Source: Isoptericola halalbus (GTDB lineage: Bacteria > Actinomycetota > Actinomycetes > Actinomycetales > Cellulomonadaceae). From it: a DNA stretch of 45,720 bases. Location of the stretch: the NCBI GenBank assembly GCA_009663185.1, contig VJZX01000009.1, forward strand, positions 112,452 to 158,171, in the 5' to 3' direction. Shown one piece after another: positions 33,303-42,511 of the stretch. Within the stretch, counting starts at the first letter, position 1; every line of letters begins with the position of its first letter. Under the pieces are notes generated by a model that saw only the letters and a program-made list of their open reading frames with translations, was not told the DNA's origin and did no database searches. The translations under genes were made by a program, and so were the position numbers.

Positions 33303-33531
33303 ACCCACCGGCTGCGTACCACGACGGCAGAGGAGTCAAAGGCGCCATAGACGCGCATGTCTAGCCCAGACTCGCGCACACATTTCGCGCACACCGTGGA
33401 AAGGCTCGGTCCGGCAGCTGCACGGCGAAGCCGCCTGGCGGCGGGTCGTGGTGACGTCTTGTCATAAGCGACCCATAGCGTCGGTGGAGCAGCCCGTCCG
33501 GTGATCCGCCCCCCAGGCGGACGCCCGCACA

Positions 33532-33880
33532 CATCGCCTGGATCAAGACGGCCTTTGGCGACATGCAGCTCGGTGCGGTGAGGCCTTCGCACGACGACCT
33601 GGTGCGACCGCTCGCCTCCGAGGGCGTCGCTGAGTCCAACATCTACGCGCTGCACGCGGGGCTGTCCCAGTCTTACGCCGACGCCATCCACGATGGGCTG
33701 GTCGCCAGGTCTCCGTGCTCCCACAGGACCTGAACCCGATCCCCCAGAGCCTGGCTTCGAGTTCTCAGTGCATGTCGCCGTCGGCGCATGTCGCCGTCGG
33801 CCGGCCGCACCCTGCTGGTGAACGAGTTCGGCGGGCAGCTCATGCCTTGGATGCTCGAGCGCGCCGGCCGGCGCCCGCCT
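33532..33880 (+). pseudogene. Decayed tyrosine recombinase (integrase)
   Basis: One forward frame reads DDLVRPLASEGVAESNIYAL followed by HAGLSQSYADAIHDGLVARS, ending in a stop at 33731. This matches the N-terminal SAM-like domain of phage-type integrases. A second frame further on reads GRTLLVNEFGGQLMPWMLER (about 33810-33865), which matches a segment just before the catalytic HxxR box. The middle and the C-terminal catalytic part are missing. It lies close to the junction with the glnA core region, so it may mark the edge of an old insertion. No attachment-site duplication was found by eye. Confidence 0.6.
33770..33801 (+). repeat. Perfect tandem duplication of 16 bp
   Basis: GCATGTCGCCGTCGGC is repeated twice head to tail inside the integrase remnant. 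It is probably a small decay event and has no evident function. Confidence 0.8.
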
Positions 33881-34033
33881 CGATCCTCATCGCGGCCCGC
33901 GCTGACGTGAAGGTGCCCAGGCCAGGCTCAGGCCCGCGAGCGCCGAGACGACGCTGACGAGCACCGTCCGCCGACGCAGAGCTGAGTGCGGCAACGACGG
34001 CACCACGGCGTCAGGCCGCGGGAGGTGAGTACG

Positions 34034-34408
34034 TCAGCTCAGGGAGACGAACAGTGCGAGGATCGCGAGCGCGAGTGCGACCGGGGTCATCGCGAACCGT
34101 TCCGGCTTCGAGCGCGAAACGGCGTTCATCAGGGTTCCGAGAACCAGAACGCCGAACACCGCCCACATCCCGACCCGTGACGTGGCGTCGGGAACGACGG
34201 CGACGAGGCCGGTGCGGTCGAGCGCCAGCAGGGCCATGACCCCGTACACCAGGATGTTGGCGGCGGAGCCGACCCGGTAGCCGACGGGGAGGGAGCCCTG
34301 GTGCTGCCCGCCCCAGGCCAGACGACCCCACGGTGCGCCGAGCGCGAGGGCGAGCTGGAACACGACCAGAATGCCGATGAGAACGGCGAACGCGACGGCG
34401 GCGACCAT
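34034..34408 (-). CDS. Small membrane protein, about four spans
   Basis: No named family is recognised. The 124-residue product has hydrophobic helices at about 2-23 (VAAVAFAVLIGILVVFQLALA), 49-65, 80-97 (VGMWAVFGVLVLGTLMNAVS) and 105-123, joined by short loops. AWGGQHQGSLPVGYRVGSA between the first two is a compact polar loop that looks conserved-like. It stands alone between the integrase remnant and glnA. The 290 bp between this gene and glnA hold only the glnA terminator. Confidence 0.75.
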   Translation of the reverse strand: MVAAVAFAVLIGILVVFQLALALGAPWGRLAWGGQHQGSLPVGYRVGSAANILVYGVMALLALDRTGLVAVVPDATSRVGMWAVFGVLVLGTLMNAVSRSKPERFAMTPVALALAILALFVSLS

Positions 34409-34613
34409 GGGCGCCAGAGTAGTGCCGCCACGGCTGCACGGCTCCGGTCAATCGAGCCCGCGGCCGCGACGTCGAGGTGAACGCTGTCCTGACGACTTCG
34501 ACTTTCTGGCACGCGTTGGAGGAAGAGTCGCGGGCATGAACTCCTGGCACGGAGCGGTCGACGCCTCGCTCGGCCCGGGCCTCTCCCGGAGTTCTCCGAG
34601 CCCCGCAACACGA

Positions 34614-34665
34614 AACGGCGGCTGACGCTGCACGTCGCGAGGCGAAGCGCAGGTCAGCCGCCGTT
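34614..34665 (-). terminator. Hairpin downstream of glnA
   Basis: AACGGCGGCTGAC (34614-34626) and GTCAGCCGCCGTT (34653-34665) form a perfect 13-bp stem around a 26-base loop, 36 bp after the glnA stop codon on the minus strand. Its position fits a transcription terminator for glnA; no strong U-tract follows. Confidence 0.72.
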
Positions 34666-34700
34666 CCACGGCATCTCAGGAGGCCCCGAAGGACCGCCGG

Positions 34701-36125
34701 TCAGATGTCGTAGTAGAGCTCGAACTCGTGCGGGTGCGGGCGCAGACGGATCGGGTCGATCTCGTTGGTGCGCTTGTAGTCGACCCACGTCGAGATGAGG
34801 TCCTCGGTGAAGACGTCACCCTGCGTGAGGTACTCGTGGTCCGCCTCGAGGTTGTCGAGCGCCTCGTTGAGCGAGCCGGGGACCTGGGCGATCTGGGCGT
34901 GCTCCTCGGGCGGCAGCTCGTAGAGGTCCTTGTCGACCGGCGCCGCAGGCTCGGTGCGGTTCTTGATGCCGTCGAGGCCGGCGAGCAGCATGGCCGAGAA
35001 GGCGAGGTATGGGTTGCTCGACGGGTCCGGCACGCGGAACTCGACGCGCTTGGCCTTGGGCGAGGAGCCCGTGACCGGGATGCGGATGCACGCGGAGCGG
35101 TTGCGGGCCGAGTAGACCAGGTTCACCGGGGCCTCGAAGCCCGGGACCAGACGGTGATAGGAGTTCACCGACGGGTTGGTGAAGGCGAGCAGCGACGGCG
35201 CGTGCTTGAGGAGCCCGCCGATGTACCAGCGGGCCGTGTCGGACAGGCCGCCGTAGCCCTTCTCGTCGTAGAACAGCGGCTCGCCGTTCAGCCACAGCGA
35301 CTGGTGCGAGTGCATGCCCGAGCCGTTGTCGCCGAAGATCGGCTTCGGCATGAAGGTGACCGACTTGCCGGCGTTGAAGCCCACGTTGCGGATGACGTAC
35401 TTGAACTTCATCAGGTCGTCGGCCGCGTGCAGCAGGGTGTTGAAGCGGTAGTTGATCTCCTGCTGGCCAGCCGTGCCCACCTCGTGGTGAGCGCGCTCCA
35501 CGTCAAGACCCACCGCACCGAGGGTGGCGACCATGTCGTCACGCAGGTCCGAGAAGCGGTCCGACGGCGAGACGGGGAAGTAGCCGCCCTTGTAGCGCGT
35601 CTTGTACGCCAGGTTCCCGCCCTCCTCCTCGCGACCGGTGTTCCAGGCTGCCTCGACCGAGTCGATGGAGTAGAAGCTGCGGTGCGAGTTCGTCTCGAAG
35701 CGCGCGTCGTCGAAGACGTAGAACTCCGCCTCAGGGGCGAAGTACGCGGTGTCCGCGATGCCGGTCGACGCGAGGTAGGCCTCGGCCTTGGCTGCGATGT
35801 TGCGGGGGTCGCGCGAGTAGGGCTCGTCCGTGAACGGGTCCACGATCGAGAAGTTGATGACCAGCGTCTTGCGCTTGCGGAACGGGTCGATGAAGGCGGT
35901 CTTCACGTCCGGGACCAGCTTCATGTCCGACTCGTGGATCGCCTGGAAGCCGCGGATCGACGAGCCGTCGAACATCAGCCCGTCGGTGAACGAGTCCTCG
36001 GAGAACTGCTCGACGGGGATGTTGAAGTGCTGCATCACGCCCGGCAGGTCGATGAACCGGACGTCGATGAACTCCACCCCCTCGTTGCGGGTGAAGGCGA
36101 TGGCCTCCTCGGCGTTAGTGAACAT
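34701..36125 (-). CDS. glnA: Type I glutamine synthetase
   Basis: The 474-residue GlnA makes glutamine from glutamate, ammonia and ATP. Family motifs are present: FDGSSIRGF (about 53-60), PEAEFYVFD, the ATP-site [16 protein letters not shown], and NRSACIRIP. The adenylylation tyrosine is Y402 in [11 protein letters not shown], the target of the glnE product. The ATG at 36123-36125 gives the standard length; the open frame runs further upstream without homology. A double GlnR-type box lies 61 bp upstream and a hairpin follows the gene. Its length and Y402 mark it as the canonical ammonia-assimilating enzyme, not a gamma-glutamyl-amine ligase for the catabolic cluster. Confidence 0.97.
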   Translation of the reverse strand: MFTNAEEAIAFTRNEGVEFIDVRFIDLPGVMQHFNIPVEQFSEDSFTDGLMFDGSSIRGFQAIHESDMKLVPDVKTAFIDPFRKRKTLVINFSIVDPFTDEPYSRDPRNIAAKAEAYLASTGIADTAYFAPEAEFYVFDDARFETNSHRSFYSIDSVEAAWNTGREEEGGNLAYKTRYKGGYFPVSPSDRFSDLRDDMVATLGAVGLDVERAHHEVGTAGQQEINYRFNTLLHAADDLMKFKYVIRNVGFNAGKSVTFMPKPIFGDNGSGMHSHQSLWLNGEPLFYDEKGYGGLSDTARWYIGGLLKHAPSLLAFTNPSVNSYHRLVPGFEAPVNLVYSARNRSACIRIPVTGSSPKAKRVEFRVPDPSSNPYLAFSAMLLAGLDGIKNRTEPAAPVDKDLYELPPEEHAQIAQVPGSLNEALDNLEADHEYLTQGDVFTEDLISTWVDYKRTNEIDPIRLRPHPHEFELYYDI

Positions 36126-36185
36126 GCATGCGCTCCTTGGTGGGACGGTGCCAGGTGCTCGGCGCCACGACGCTAGGGCCGCGTC

Positions 36186-36223
36186 GTTTCTCCGGCGTGG
36201 CGGAAGTGTTTCGGGCACGTAAC
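36186..36223 (-). promoter_or_regulatory. Double GlnR-type operator upstream of glnA
   Basis: Read on the minus strand the region is GTTAC-N6-GAAAC-N6-GCCAC-N6-GAAAC, with all three spacers exactly 6 bp. This is the a-b-a-b arrangement of actinobacterial GlnR sites, with one change in the third 5-mer (GCCAC for GTnAC). A TAGCGT at 36170-36175 could be the -10 of a GlnR-activated promoter that lacks a good -35. The divergent RDD gene starts 38 bp from the other side and might also respond. Confidence 0.75.
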
Positions 36224-36260
36224 GCAGAGCGTGTCGAGCCCGGCGCTTACGCTGTGAGGC

Positions 36261-36734
36261 ATGGTGTCACGCGAAGGGCTGGGGTCTTGGCTCGAGGGAG
36301 GATCTGTCTCGGGTTCTGAGACCCACGGCAGGCGTCCGGGCCTGCCCGACGCCGGGTCTGGCTCGCGGGCACCCCTCGGACGGCGTCTCGCGGCGCTCTC
36401 GGTGGACTGGATCGTCGCGACCCTGGTGGCCTTCATCCTCTTCCGTCCGAGCGCGCCCGGCGTGTTCGAGCTCGTCTCCGAGCTTCCAGCCTGGGCTCAG
36501 CCCGCGCTCTTCGCGGCGATGAACCTGCTGCTCGTGAGCACCATCGGGAGCACGATCGGGCACCGCCTGCTCGGCCTGCAGGTGCGCGTCGTGGGCGCCG
36601 GCGAGGCGGTGGGCTTCGCCCGCGGAGCGGTCCGGACGCTGCTGCTGTGCCTCGTCATCCCCGCGGTCGTCTGGGACGCCGACGGTCGCGGCCTGCATGA
36701 CAAGGTCGCCGGGACCGCCATCGTCCGGCGCTGA
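36261..36734 (+). CDS. RDD-family membrane protein
   Basis: The 157-residue protein has a polar N-terminus of about 35 residues and then an RDD-type membrane domain: [23 protein letters not shown] with the Arg and Asp of the family, a middle helix near 82-98, the [16 protein letters not shown] loop, and [37 protein letters not shown] at the end. Actinobacterial genomes commonly carry an RDD gene beside glnA. The function is unknown; some RDD proteins have been linked to ion or proton exchange. Confidence 0.88.
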   Translation: MVSREGLGSWLEGGSVSGSETHGRRPGLPDAGSGSRAPLGRRLAALSVDWIVATLVAFILFRPSAPGVFELVSELPAWAQPALFAAMNLLLVSTIGSTIGHRLLGLQVRVVGAGEAVGFARGAVRTLLLCLVIPAVVWDADGRGLHDKVAGTAIVRR

Positions 36735-36747
36735 TGCGAGCGCGCGA

Positions 36748-37488
36748 TCAGCGGCCGCGCATGCCCTTGCGGTCCGGCCGCGCCTTGGTCGGGTCGATGC
36801 CCTTGGGGATCGGCAGCCGGGCGGCGCCGAGCGCGCGCAGGCGCTTGCTCACCTCGGAGACCTCGGGCCGGGTCAGCGTCTTCTTCAGCTTGCGGACCTT
36901 GGCGGCGAGCTTGGGCAGGGGGACCTGACCCTCGTCGTTGCCGCACTGGATCGTGGTGACCGGCACGTTGGGCAGGACTCGGGCCACGCGCTTGCGCTCG
37001 TCGTCGAGAAGCCGTGTCACGCGGTGCTTCGGGCCCTCGCTGACGAGCACGATCCCGGGGCGTCCGATGCCGCGGAAGACGAGGTCCTGGGTGCGTGGGT
37101 TGATCGCGACCGGCTCGTCGTCGAAGGTCCAGCCGCCGCGGACGGTGCCGAGGGCCGCGCGCACGGCGCCCGGCTGGCCCTCGATCTGCGTGTACGCGGC
37201 ACGCTCAGCCCGCCGGGTGAGCACGAACATGGCGCCCAGCAGAGAGAACGGCAGGCCGACGAGCGTCGCGTAGATCGGGTGATCGGTGAGGAACCCGGCG
37301 AGCAGGGCGACCGCGAGGATGCCCACGAAGACCGCCAGCATGACCCACGTGACGAGCGGGTCCTGCCGCTTCGTCATCTTGTAGGCGGCCCACACCTGGT
37401 GGTACCAGCGCTGCTTCTTCGGCTTCTTCTGCTTCTTCGGGGTGGGCGCGTCGGCACTGTCGCCGGCGCCGGACTTCGTGCGGGCCAT
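36748..37488 (-). CDS. DUF4191 membrane protein
   Basis: The 246-residue protein starts MARTKSGAGDS and has a very lysine-rich stretch (KKQKKPKKQRW), two adjacent transmembrane helices at about 48-67 and 72-90, and a soluble C-terminal domain containing EGQPGAVRAALGTVRGGWTF, DLVFRGIGRPGIVLVSEG and the VRKLKKTLTRPEVSEVSKRL helix. This matches DUF4191, an actinobacterial family of unknown function routinely found next to lipA. Its ATG at 37486-37488 lies 11 bp after the lipA stop codon, so it is probably in the lip operon. Confidence 0.88.
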   Translation of the reverse strand: MARTKSGAGDSADAPTPKKQKKPKKQRWYHQVWAAYKMTKRQDPLVTWVMLAVFVGILAVALLAGFLTDHPIYATLVGLPFSLLGAMFVLTRRAERAAYTQIEGQPGAVRAALGTVRGGWTFDDEPVAINPRTQDLVFRGIGRPGIVLVSEGPKHRVTRLLDDERKRVARVLPNVPVTTIQCGNDEGQVPLPKLAAKVRKLKKTLTRPEVSEVSKRLRALGAARLPIPKGIDPTKARPDRKGMRGR

Positions 37489-37499
37489 GAGAGCCGAGT

Positions 37500-38510
37500 C
37501 TAGTGCGCCGCGCGGGCCACGAGGCTCGCCGCCTCCTGGCGAGAGGTCGTCGGCTCGGCCAGGTGCGCGAGCGCGGCGGGGATCTCCTGGCCGCGCTTCG
37601 TCATGGCCTGACCCCACAGGCGCCCTGCCCGGTACGACGAGCGCACCAGCGGCCCCGCCATGACGCCGAGGAAGCCGATCTCCTCGGCGTACTCCGACAG
37701 CTCGACGAACTCCTCGGGACGCACCCACCGCTCGACCGGGTGGTGGCGCAGCGACGGGCGCAGGTACTGCGTGATCGTGATGAGGTCGCAACCCGCGTCG
37801 TGCAGGTCGACGAGTGCCTGCTTGACCTCGTCGATGGTCTCGCCCATGCCGAGGATGAGGTTCGACTTCGTGACCAGGCCGGCCTCGCGCGCCCGCGTCA
37901 GCACCGACAGCGACCGCTCGTAGCGGAACGCCGGGCGGATCTGCTTGAAGATGCGAGGCACGGTCTCGACGTTGTGCGCGAGCACCTCGGGGCGCGAGTC
38001 GTTGACCTCGTCGAGCAGCTCGGGGATCGCGTTGAAGTCCGGGATGAGCAGCTCGACGCCGGTGCCCGGGTTGAGGGCGTGGATCTGGCGCACGGTCTCG
38101 GCATAGAGCCAGGCGCCGCCGTCGGCCAGGTCGTCGCGCGCGACGCCCGTGACCGTCGAGTACCTCAGGACCATGGCCTGGACCGACTCGGCGACGCGAC
38201 GCGGCTCGTCGGCGTCGAAGTCCGCCGGCTTGCCCGTGTCGATCTGGCAGAAGTCGCACCGCCGGGTGCACTGGTCGCCGCCGATGAGGAACGTCGCCTC
38301 GCGGTCCTCCCAGCACTCGAAGATGTTGGGACAGCCCGCCTCCTCGCACACCGTGTGGAGGCCCTCGCCTCGGACGAGGCCCTTGAGCTCTTTGTACTCC
38401 GGCCCCATCACGGCCCGGGTCTTGATCCACTCGGGCTTCTTCTCGATGGGCGTTTCGGCGTTCCGGGCCTCGATGCGCAGCATGCGGCGGCCCTCGGGTG
38501 CGATGGTCAC
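37500..38510 (-). CDS. lipA: Lipoyl synthase
   Basis: LipA is a radical-SAM enzyme that inserts two sulfurs into protein-bound octanoate. The 336-residue protein has both iron-sulfur sites: the auxiliary cluster C55/C60/C66 in [14 protein letters not shown] and the radical-SAM cluster C81/C85/C88 in CTRRCDFC. The C-terminal RSSYRAG contains the serine that binds the auxiliary cluster. The start is a GTG at 38508-38510; an in-frame ATG nine codons on is possible. It follows lipB by 28 bp in the same direction. Confidence 0.96.
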   Translation of the reverse strand: MTIAPEGRRMLRIEARNAETPIEKKPEWIKTRAVMGPEYKELKGLVRGEGLHTVCEEAGCPNIFECWEDREATFLIGGDQCTRRCDFCQIDTGKPADFDADEPRRVAESVQAMVLRYSTVTGVARDDLADGGAWLYAETVRQIHALNPGTGVELLIPDFNAIPELLDEVNDSRPEVLAHNVETVPRIFKQIRPAFRYERSLSVLTRAREAGLVTKSNLILGMGETIDEVKQALVDLHDAGCDLITITQYLRPSLRHHPVERWVRPEEFVELSEYAEEIGFLGVMAGPLVRSSYRAGRLWGQAMTKRGQEIPAALAHLAEPTTSRQEAASLVARAAH

Positions 38511-38538
38511 GTCGTGGGTTCCCCTCCGTAGACGTCGG

Positions 38539-39228
38539 TCAGCCTACGACGGCGTCCAGCGGCTCGGCCGGGTTCTCCCGCTGGGTGGGCGTGACGTCGG
38601 TCACGAGCGGGGCGAGGCGGCGCTCGAGCGCCTCGGCGAGGAGCGGGCGCACCTCCGCGACCGTGACGTCGCGGCCCAGCTCGGCCGACACCGACGTGAC
38701 GTCGGCGTCGTCGATCCCGCACGGCACGATCCGGTCGAACGCGCCCAGGTCGGGGTCGCAGTTGAGGGCCAGGCCGTGCATGGTCACGCCGCGCGCGACG
38801 CGGGCGCCGATCGCGCACACCTTGCGCTCGCGCCGGACGTCGTCGGCGGCGAACCACACGCCCGAGCGGCCCTCCACGCGGATCGTCGCCAGGTCGAACG
38901 CGGCGCACACGTCCATGACCGCGGCCTCCAGGGTGCGCACGTACTGCACGACGTCGACCGGGGAGCGCAGCGCGACGATCGGGTAGGCGACCAGCTGGCC
39001 CGGTCCGTGCCACGTGATCCTGCCGCCGCGGTCCACGTCCACGACGGGGGTGCCGTCCGTGGGGTACTCGTCGCGGCGCGTGCGCCGCCCGGCGGTGTAG
39101 ACGCTCTCGTGCTCGAGCAGGTAGACGGTGCCGCTGCGCTCCTCGGTGTGCACCGCGGCATGCTCTCGCCGCTGGAGGTCCCAGGCCTCGTGATAGTCGG
39201 TGAGCCCGCTCAGGGTGACCACGTCCAC
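38539..39228 (-). CDS. lipB: Octanoyltransferase
   Basis: LipB moves octanoate from acyl carrier protein to lipoyl domains, making the LipA substrate. The 229-residue protein carries the catalytic lysine K136 in [10 protein letters not shown] and cysteine C170 in IVPCGI, along with [14 protein letters not shown] and the [13 protein letters not shown] motif of the family. Gene order lipB > lipA > DUF4191 on the minus strand is the usual actinobacterial arrangement. The marR-like gene upstream in the same direction ends 9 bp before it and may be co-transcribed. Confidence 0.96.
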   Translation of the reverse strand: MDVVTLSGLTDYHEAWDLQRREHAAVHTEERSGTVYLLEHESVYTAGRRTRRDEYPTDGTPVVDVDRGGRITWHGPGQLVAYPIVALRSPVDVVQYVRTLEAAVMDVCAAFDLATIRVEGRSGVWFAADDVRRERKVCAIGARVARGVTMHGLALNCDPDLGAFDRIVPCGIDDADVTSVSAELGRDVTVAEVRPLLAEALERRLAPLVTDVTPTQRENPAEPLDAVVG

Positions 39229-39237
39229 CGCTGCAGG

Positions 39238-39738
39238 CTACTCCTCGCCGGGTGGGTCCGCCGTCGGCGCCTGCTGTGCGCGCGCCATGGCGACGAGGAG
39301 CTCGCGCAGGGCGCTGGCCTGCTCGGGGTCGAGCCCGCGCGTCGCGAGCTGCTCGGCGGGCTGGACCCGACCTGCCTCGACCGCGGCGCGGCGGCCGGCG
39401 TCCGTGACCTCGACGGCACGACGTCGCCGGTCGCGAGGATCACCCGTGCGGGTGACGTAGCCCGAGCGTTCGAGGCGCGCCACGACGCGGCTCATGGTCT
39501 GCTCGGTGACGCCGGAGAGCGCTGCGAGCTCGCGCTGGGTGCGGGGGCCGCCGAACAGGTGCAGCAGCACCGGGAAGCCGGCGTGATTGAGGTCCCAGCC
39601 TGAGAGGTGGGCGTTCCACTCCTGCTCGACACGACGGGCGACGGCGAACAGCAGCCGGCCCGTGGGCCAGTCGCCCGGGTCCTCGCTCGTGGGGTCGGCC
39701 CCGGGCGGAACCGACCGCGGTCGACCGTCGTAGGTCAC
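39238..39738 (-). CDS. MarR-family transcriptional regulator (MarR2)
   Basis: The 166-residue winged-helix regulator has the wHTH at about residues 60-115: RTQRELAALSGVTEQTMSRV as recognition region and YVTRTGDPRDRRRRAVEVTD as wing. It starts at a GTG (39736-39738) and ends in a Pro/Gln-rich tail. It is divergent from an MMPL exporter gene, and a perfect 14-bp palindrome lies between them over the exporter start. The likely role is repression of the exporter, released by an exported compound. Confidence 0.88.
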   Translation of the reverse strand: MTYDGRPRSVPPGADPTSEDPGDWPTGRLLFAVARRVEQEWNAHLSGWDLNHAGFPVLLHLFGGPRTQRELAALSGVTEQTMSRVVARLERSGYVTRTGDPRDRRRRAVEVTDAGRRAAVEAGRVQPAEQLATRGLDPEQASALRELLVAMARAQQAPTADPPGEE

Positions 39739-39768
39739 TTGCTGCGCGCCTCCCTCAGGTAGAGAATA

Positions 39769-39782
39769 CTCAGCATGCTGAG
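39769..39782. promoter_or_regulatory. Perfect palindrome over the MMPL start, candidate MarR2 operator
   Basis: CTCAGCATGCTGAG is a perfect 14-bp palindrome that includes the ATG of the exporter gene (39775). The 36-bp intergenic region is A/T-richer than its surroundings (GAGAATACT). Only about 36 bp separate the divergent starts, so promoter, operator and start codon must overlap and the exporter message is probably leaderless or nearly so. Confidence 0.55.
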
Positions 39783-42036
39783 CAATAATTGGCCAGGCCT
39801 CGTCCGTGGCCTCGTCATTCTCGCAGCGCTCGGGGTCTGGCTGACGATCGGCGCGCTGGGCGGGCAGGCCCAAGGAAGCCTGAGCGACGTCCAGACCAAC
39901 GACGCAGCGGCGTTCCTGCCCCGCAGCGCGGAGTCCACGCGGGCCGCCGCCCTCGCGCGCGACTTCGTCCGCGACGAGAGCCTGCCGGGGCTCGTCGTGG
40001 TCGAGACGAGCGACGGCTCTTCGCTCACAGAGGGCCAGGTCTCCGCCGTGCGCGCGCTCGCCGAGGCGATCCCGGCCGCGCCGCTCGAGGGCACCTCGGG
40101 CGACGAGCCGCAGACCGTCGGCGACGCCAGCGTCGCAGCTCCGGTCGTCGTGCCGGCCGAGGACGGCACGGCTGCGCTGGTGGTGGTCTCGCTCGACGCG
40201 GACCTCGCCCAGGATGACGTCGGCGCCGAGGACTCGAGCGTCGCGGAGCTCGCCGTCGCGGCGCTGCGCGACCGGGCGTCGGCCCCTGCGGCCGACGGCG
40301 GGCTCTCCGGCACGGGCCTCGACGTCTGGGTCACCGGTCCGGCGGGGTTCGTGGCGGACTTCGTGAAAGCCTTCGGCGTGATCGACACCGTGCTGCTCCT
40401 CGTCGCGCTCGGTGCGGTCCTCGTCATCCTGGCGCTGGTCTACCGCTCGCCGGTCCTGCCGTTTGTCGTGATCCTCACGGCCGTCCTGGCGCTGAGCCTC
40501 GCCGGGCTCGTCGTGTATCACCTGACGGCGAACGGCGTGCTGACCCTCAACGGCCAGTCGCAGGGCATCCTGTCCATCCTCGTGGTGGGCGCGTCGGTCG
40601 ACTACGCGCTGCTCGTCGTGGCGCGGTACCGCGAGGAGCTGCGCGCTGTCGCCTCGCCCTACGGCGCGCTGAGCCGGGCCATGCGCGCCTCCATCGCGCC
40701 GATCGCGGCCAGCGCGGGGACGGTCGCCGCGGGCCTGCTCTGCCTGCTGCTGTCCGACCTGTCCTCCAACCGCAGCCTCGGGCCCGTCGCCGCGATCGGG
40801 ATCGCCGCGGCCTTCCTCGCGGCCATGACGGCGCTGCCGGCGCTGCTGCTCGTCGGTGGCCGGCACGCCCGGTGGGTGTTCTGGCCGCGCGTGCCCCGCG
40901 CGGTGGGCCCTGCCGCGCATGCGGAGACCGTCGACGCCGACGACGGCGGGCGCGTCGTCGTCGAGGGGCACGGGGTCTGGTCGCGCGTCGCCGGCTTCGT
41001 CGGGCGCCACGACCGACCGGTATGGATCGGCACCGCGCTCCTGCTCGCTGCCGGTGCGGCACTGGTCCCCACGCTCGACGCGGAGGGCACCGGAGACGCG
41101 GAGGTGTTCCTGACCCAGGTTGACTCGGTCGACGGCGAGGCCGCGCTCGTCCGGCACTTCGAGGGCGTGTCCGCCCAGCCGGCGAGCGTCGTCGCGCCCG
41201 AGCGGGACCTCGAGGCGGTGGTCGAGGCGGCCGAGCAGACCGACGGCGTCGCGAGGGCCGCCGTCGTCACCGACCGGCCCCCGGCTGCGCCGGGAACACC
41301 CGCGCAGGGCGACCCGCTCGTCGTCGACGGACGGGTGCGGGTCGACGTCACGACCGAAGCGCCGTCCGACAGCCGGGCGAGCATCGAGGCGGTCGCCGAC
41401 CTGCGGAGCGCCGTGCACGAGGTCTCGCCGGAGGCTGTCGTGGGCGGGACCGCCGCGGAGCGCCTCGACACCCGGCTCGCCGGCCAGCGCGACCTGCGGG
41501 TCATCGTGCCCGTCGTCCTCGCGGTGATCCTCGTGATCCTCGTCCTCCTGCTGCGGTCGGTCCTCGCCGCCCTGCTGCTGGTGGGCGCCAACGTGCTGTC
41601 ATTCGGGGCCGCGCTGGGCGTCGCGGCGGTGCTCTTCGATCAGGTCTTCGGTTTCCCTGGCGCCGACCCGGCGGTCCCGCTCTACGCGTTCTGCTTCCTC
41701 GTGGCGCTCGGGGTCGACTACTCGATCTTCCTCATGACACGCGTGCGGGAGGAGAGCCTGCGCGTCGGCACTCGGCGCGGCGTCCTGCGAGGACTGGCCG
41801 TGACCGGCTCGGTCATCACGTCCGCTGGGGTGGTGCTCGCCGCGACGTTCGCCGCCCTGGGCGTGGTTCCGCTGCTCTTCATGGCGCAGATCGCGTTCAT
41901 CGTGGCGTTCGGCGTGCTGGTCGACACGCTCGTCGTGCGCAGCCTGCTCGTGCCCGCGCTGGTCCACGACCTCGGGCCACGCGCCTGGTGGCCGAGCCGC
42001 CTCGACGGCCGGCCGGCCCGGGACTCGGCCGGGTGA
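39775..42036 (+). CDS. MMPL/RND-family transporter
   Basis: The 753-residue RND-superfamily exporter of the MMPL type has a first helix at about 9-30, an outer loop, and two membrane bundles: about residues 200-370 with the motif VGASVDYALLVVARYREEL, and about 570-740 with LGVDYSIFLMTRVREESL. These twin GxDY segments are the proton-relay-associated signature of the family. The second outer loop lies around 430-570. Such proteins export lipids, drugs or other amphipathic molecules. Control by the divergent MarR2 fits an inducible efflux pump. The start ATG lies inside a palindrome. Confidence 0.92.
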   Translation: MLSNNWPGLVRGLVILAALGVWLTIGALGGQAQGSLSDVQTNDAAAFLPRSAESTRAAALARDFVRDESLPGLVVVETSDGSSLTEGQVSAVRALAEAIPAAPLEGTSGDEPQTVGDASVAAPVVVPAEDGTAALVVVSLDADLAQDDVGAEDSSVAELAVAALRDRASAPAADGGLSGTGLDVWVTGPAGFVADFVKAFGVIDTVLLLVALGAVLVILALVYRSPVLPFVVILTAVLALSLAGLVVYHLTANGVLTLNGQSQGILSILVVGASVDYALLVVARYREELRAVASPYGALSRAMRASIAPIAASAGTVAAGLLCLLLSDLSSNRSLGPVAAIGIAAAFLAAMTALPALLLVGGRHARWVFWPRVPRAVGPAAHAETVDADDGGRVVVEGHGVWSRVAGFVGRHDRPVWIGTALLLAAGAALVPTLDAEGTGDAEVFLTQVDSVDGEAALVRHFEGVSAQPASVVAPERDLEAVVEAAEQTDGVARAAVVTDRPPAAPGTPAQGDPLVVDGRVRVDVTTEAPSDSRASIEAVADLRSAVHEVSPEAVVGGTAAERLDTRLAGQRDLRVIVPVVLAVILVILVLLLRSVLAALLLVGANVLSFGAALGVAAVLFDQVFGFPGADPAVPLYAFCFLVALGVDYSIFLMTRVREESLRVGTRRGVLRGLAVTGSVITSAGVVLAATFAALGVVPLLFMAQIAFIVAFGVLVDTLVVRSLLVPALVHDLGPRAWWPSRLDGRPARDSAG

Positions 42037-42062
42037 TCGACGGTCCTCACCTCGCCGCGTGG

Positions 42063-42510
42063 TCAGGGACGCGTGGCCCGTGCGGCCTCGGCACGACGAC
42101 GTCCCAGGTGCGCCTGCTCGCGTTCGTTGCCGCACAGGGCCAGTGCGCGGTCGTACTCGGCGAGAGCCACCTCCGTCCGGCCCGCGCGGACCAGGAGCTC
42201 GGCGCGTGCGGCGGGAAGCCGGTGCGAGCGCGGCAGCCGCTCGTGGCTCCTTCCGTGCCGCGACCGCCTCCGCGCGGAGGCGGTCGAGGATGCGGCGGCG
42301 GGCCGCCGTGAGGAGCCAGGCGGCCGGGTTGGCGGGCGCGGCGTCGGACCAGGTTCGCGCCGCGGCCTCGAATGCGTCCGCGAGGCCGTCCTCCGCAAGG
42401 TCGAGCCGCTGGTAGCGCGCGACCAGCAGGGCCAGGAGGCGGCCCCACTGGCCGCGGAACGCGGTCTCGACCGGGTCCGGTCGGGGCGGCCCGACGCCGT
42501 TCACAGGCAC
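42063..42510 (-). pseudogene. Sigma factor of the YCII-linked type, internally deleted
   Basis: The gene begins normally: PDPVETAFRGQWGRLLALLV, LDLAEDGLADAFEAAARTW and NPAAWLLTAARRRILDRLRA match sigma region 2 of the ECF group that accompanies YCII genes. After about 85 codons the frame shifts near 42245-42265 and resumes with the far C-terminal SHRLPAARAELLVRAGRTEV and ALAEYDRALALCGNEREQ, ending at 42063. Roughly 250 residues of the usual 400, including region 4, are missing. The start follows the YCII stop by 1 bp. It is a clear loss of function; sequencing error could add a frameshift but not remove the middle. Confidence 0.8.
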
Positions 42511-42511
42511 G

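Noticed and set aside
34701-36125. Idea that the glutamine-synthetase gene serves as gamma-glutamyl-amine ligase for the PuuB-like oxidases
   Set aside because: It has the length, adenylylation tyrosine and GlnR-type control of ordinary GlnA, and lies outside the catabolic cluster.
39716-39732. GGTCGACCGTCG near the MarR2 start, resembling half of the catabolic operator
   Set aside because: It lies inside the MarR2 reading frame, lacks the CAA spacer and second arm, and GTCGAC is common in this GC-rich DNA.
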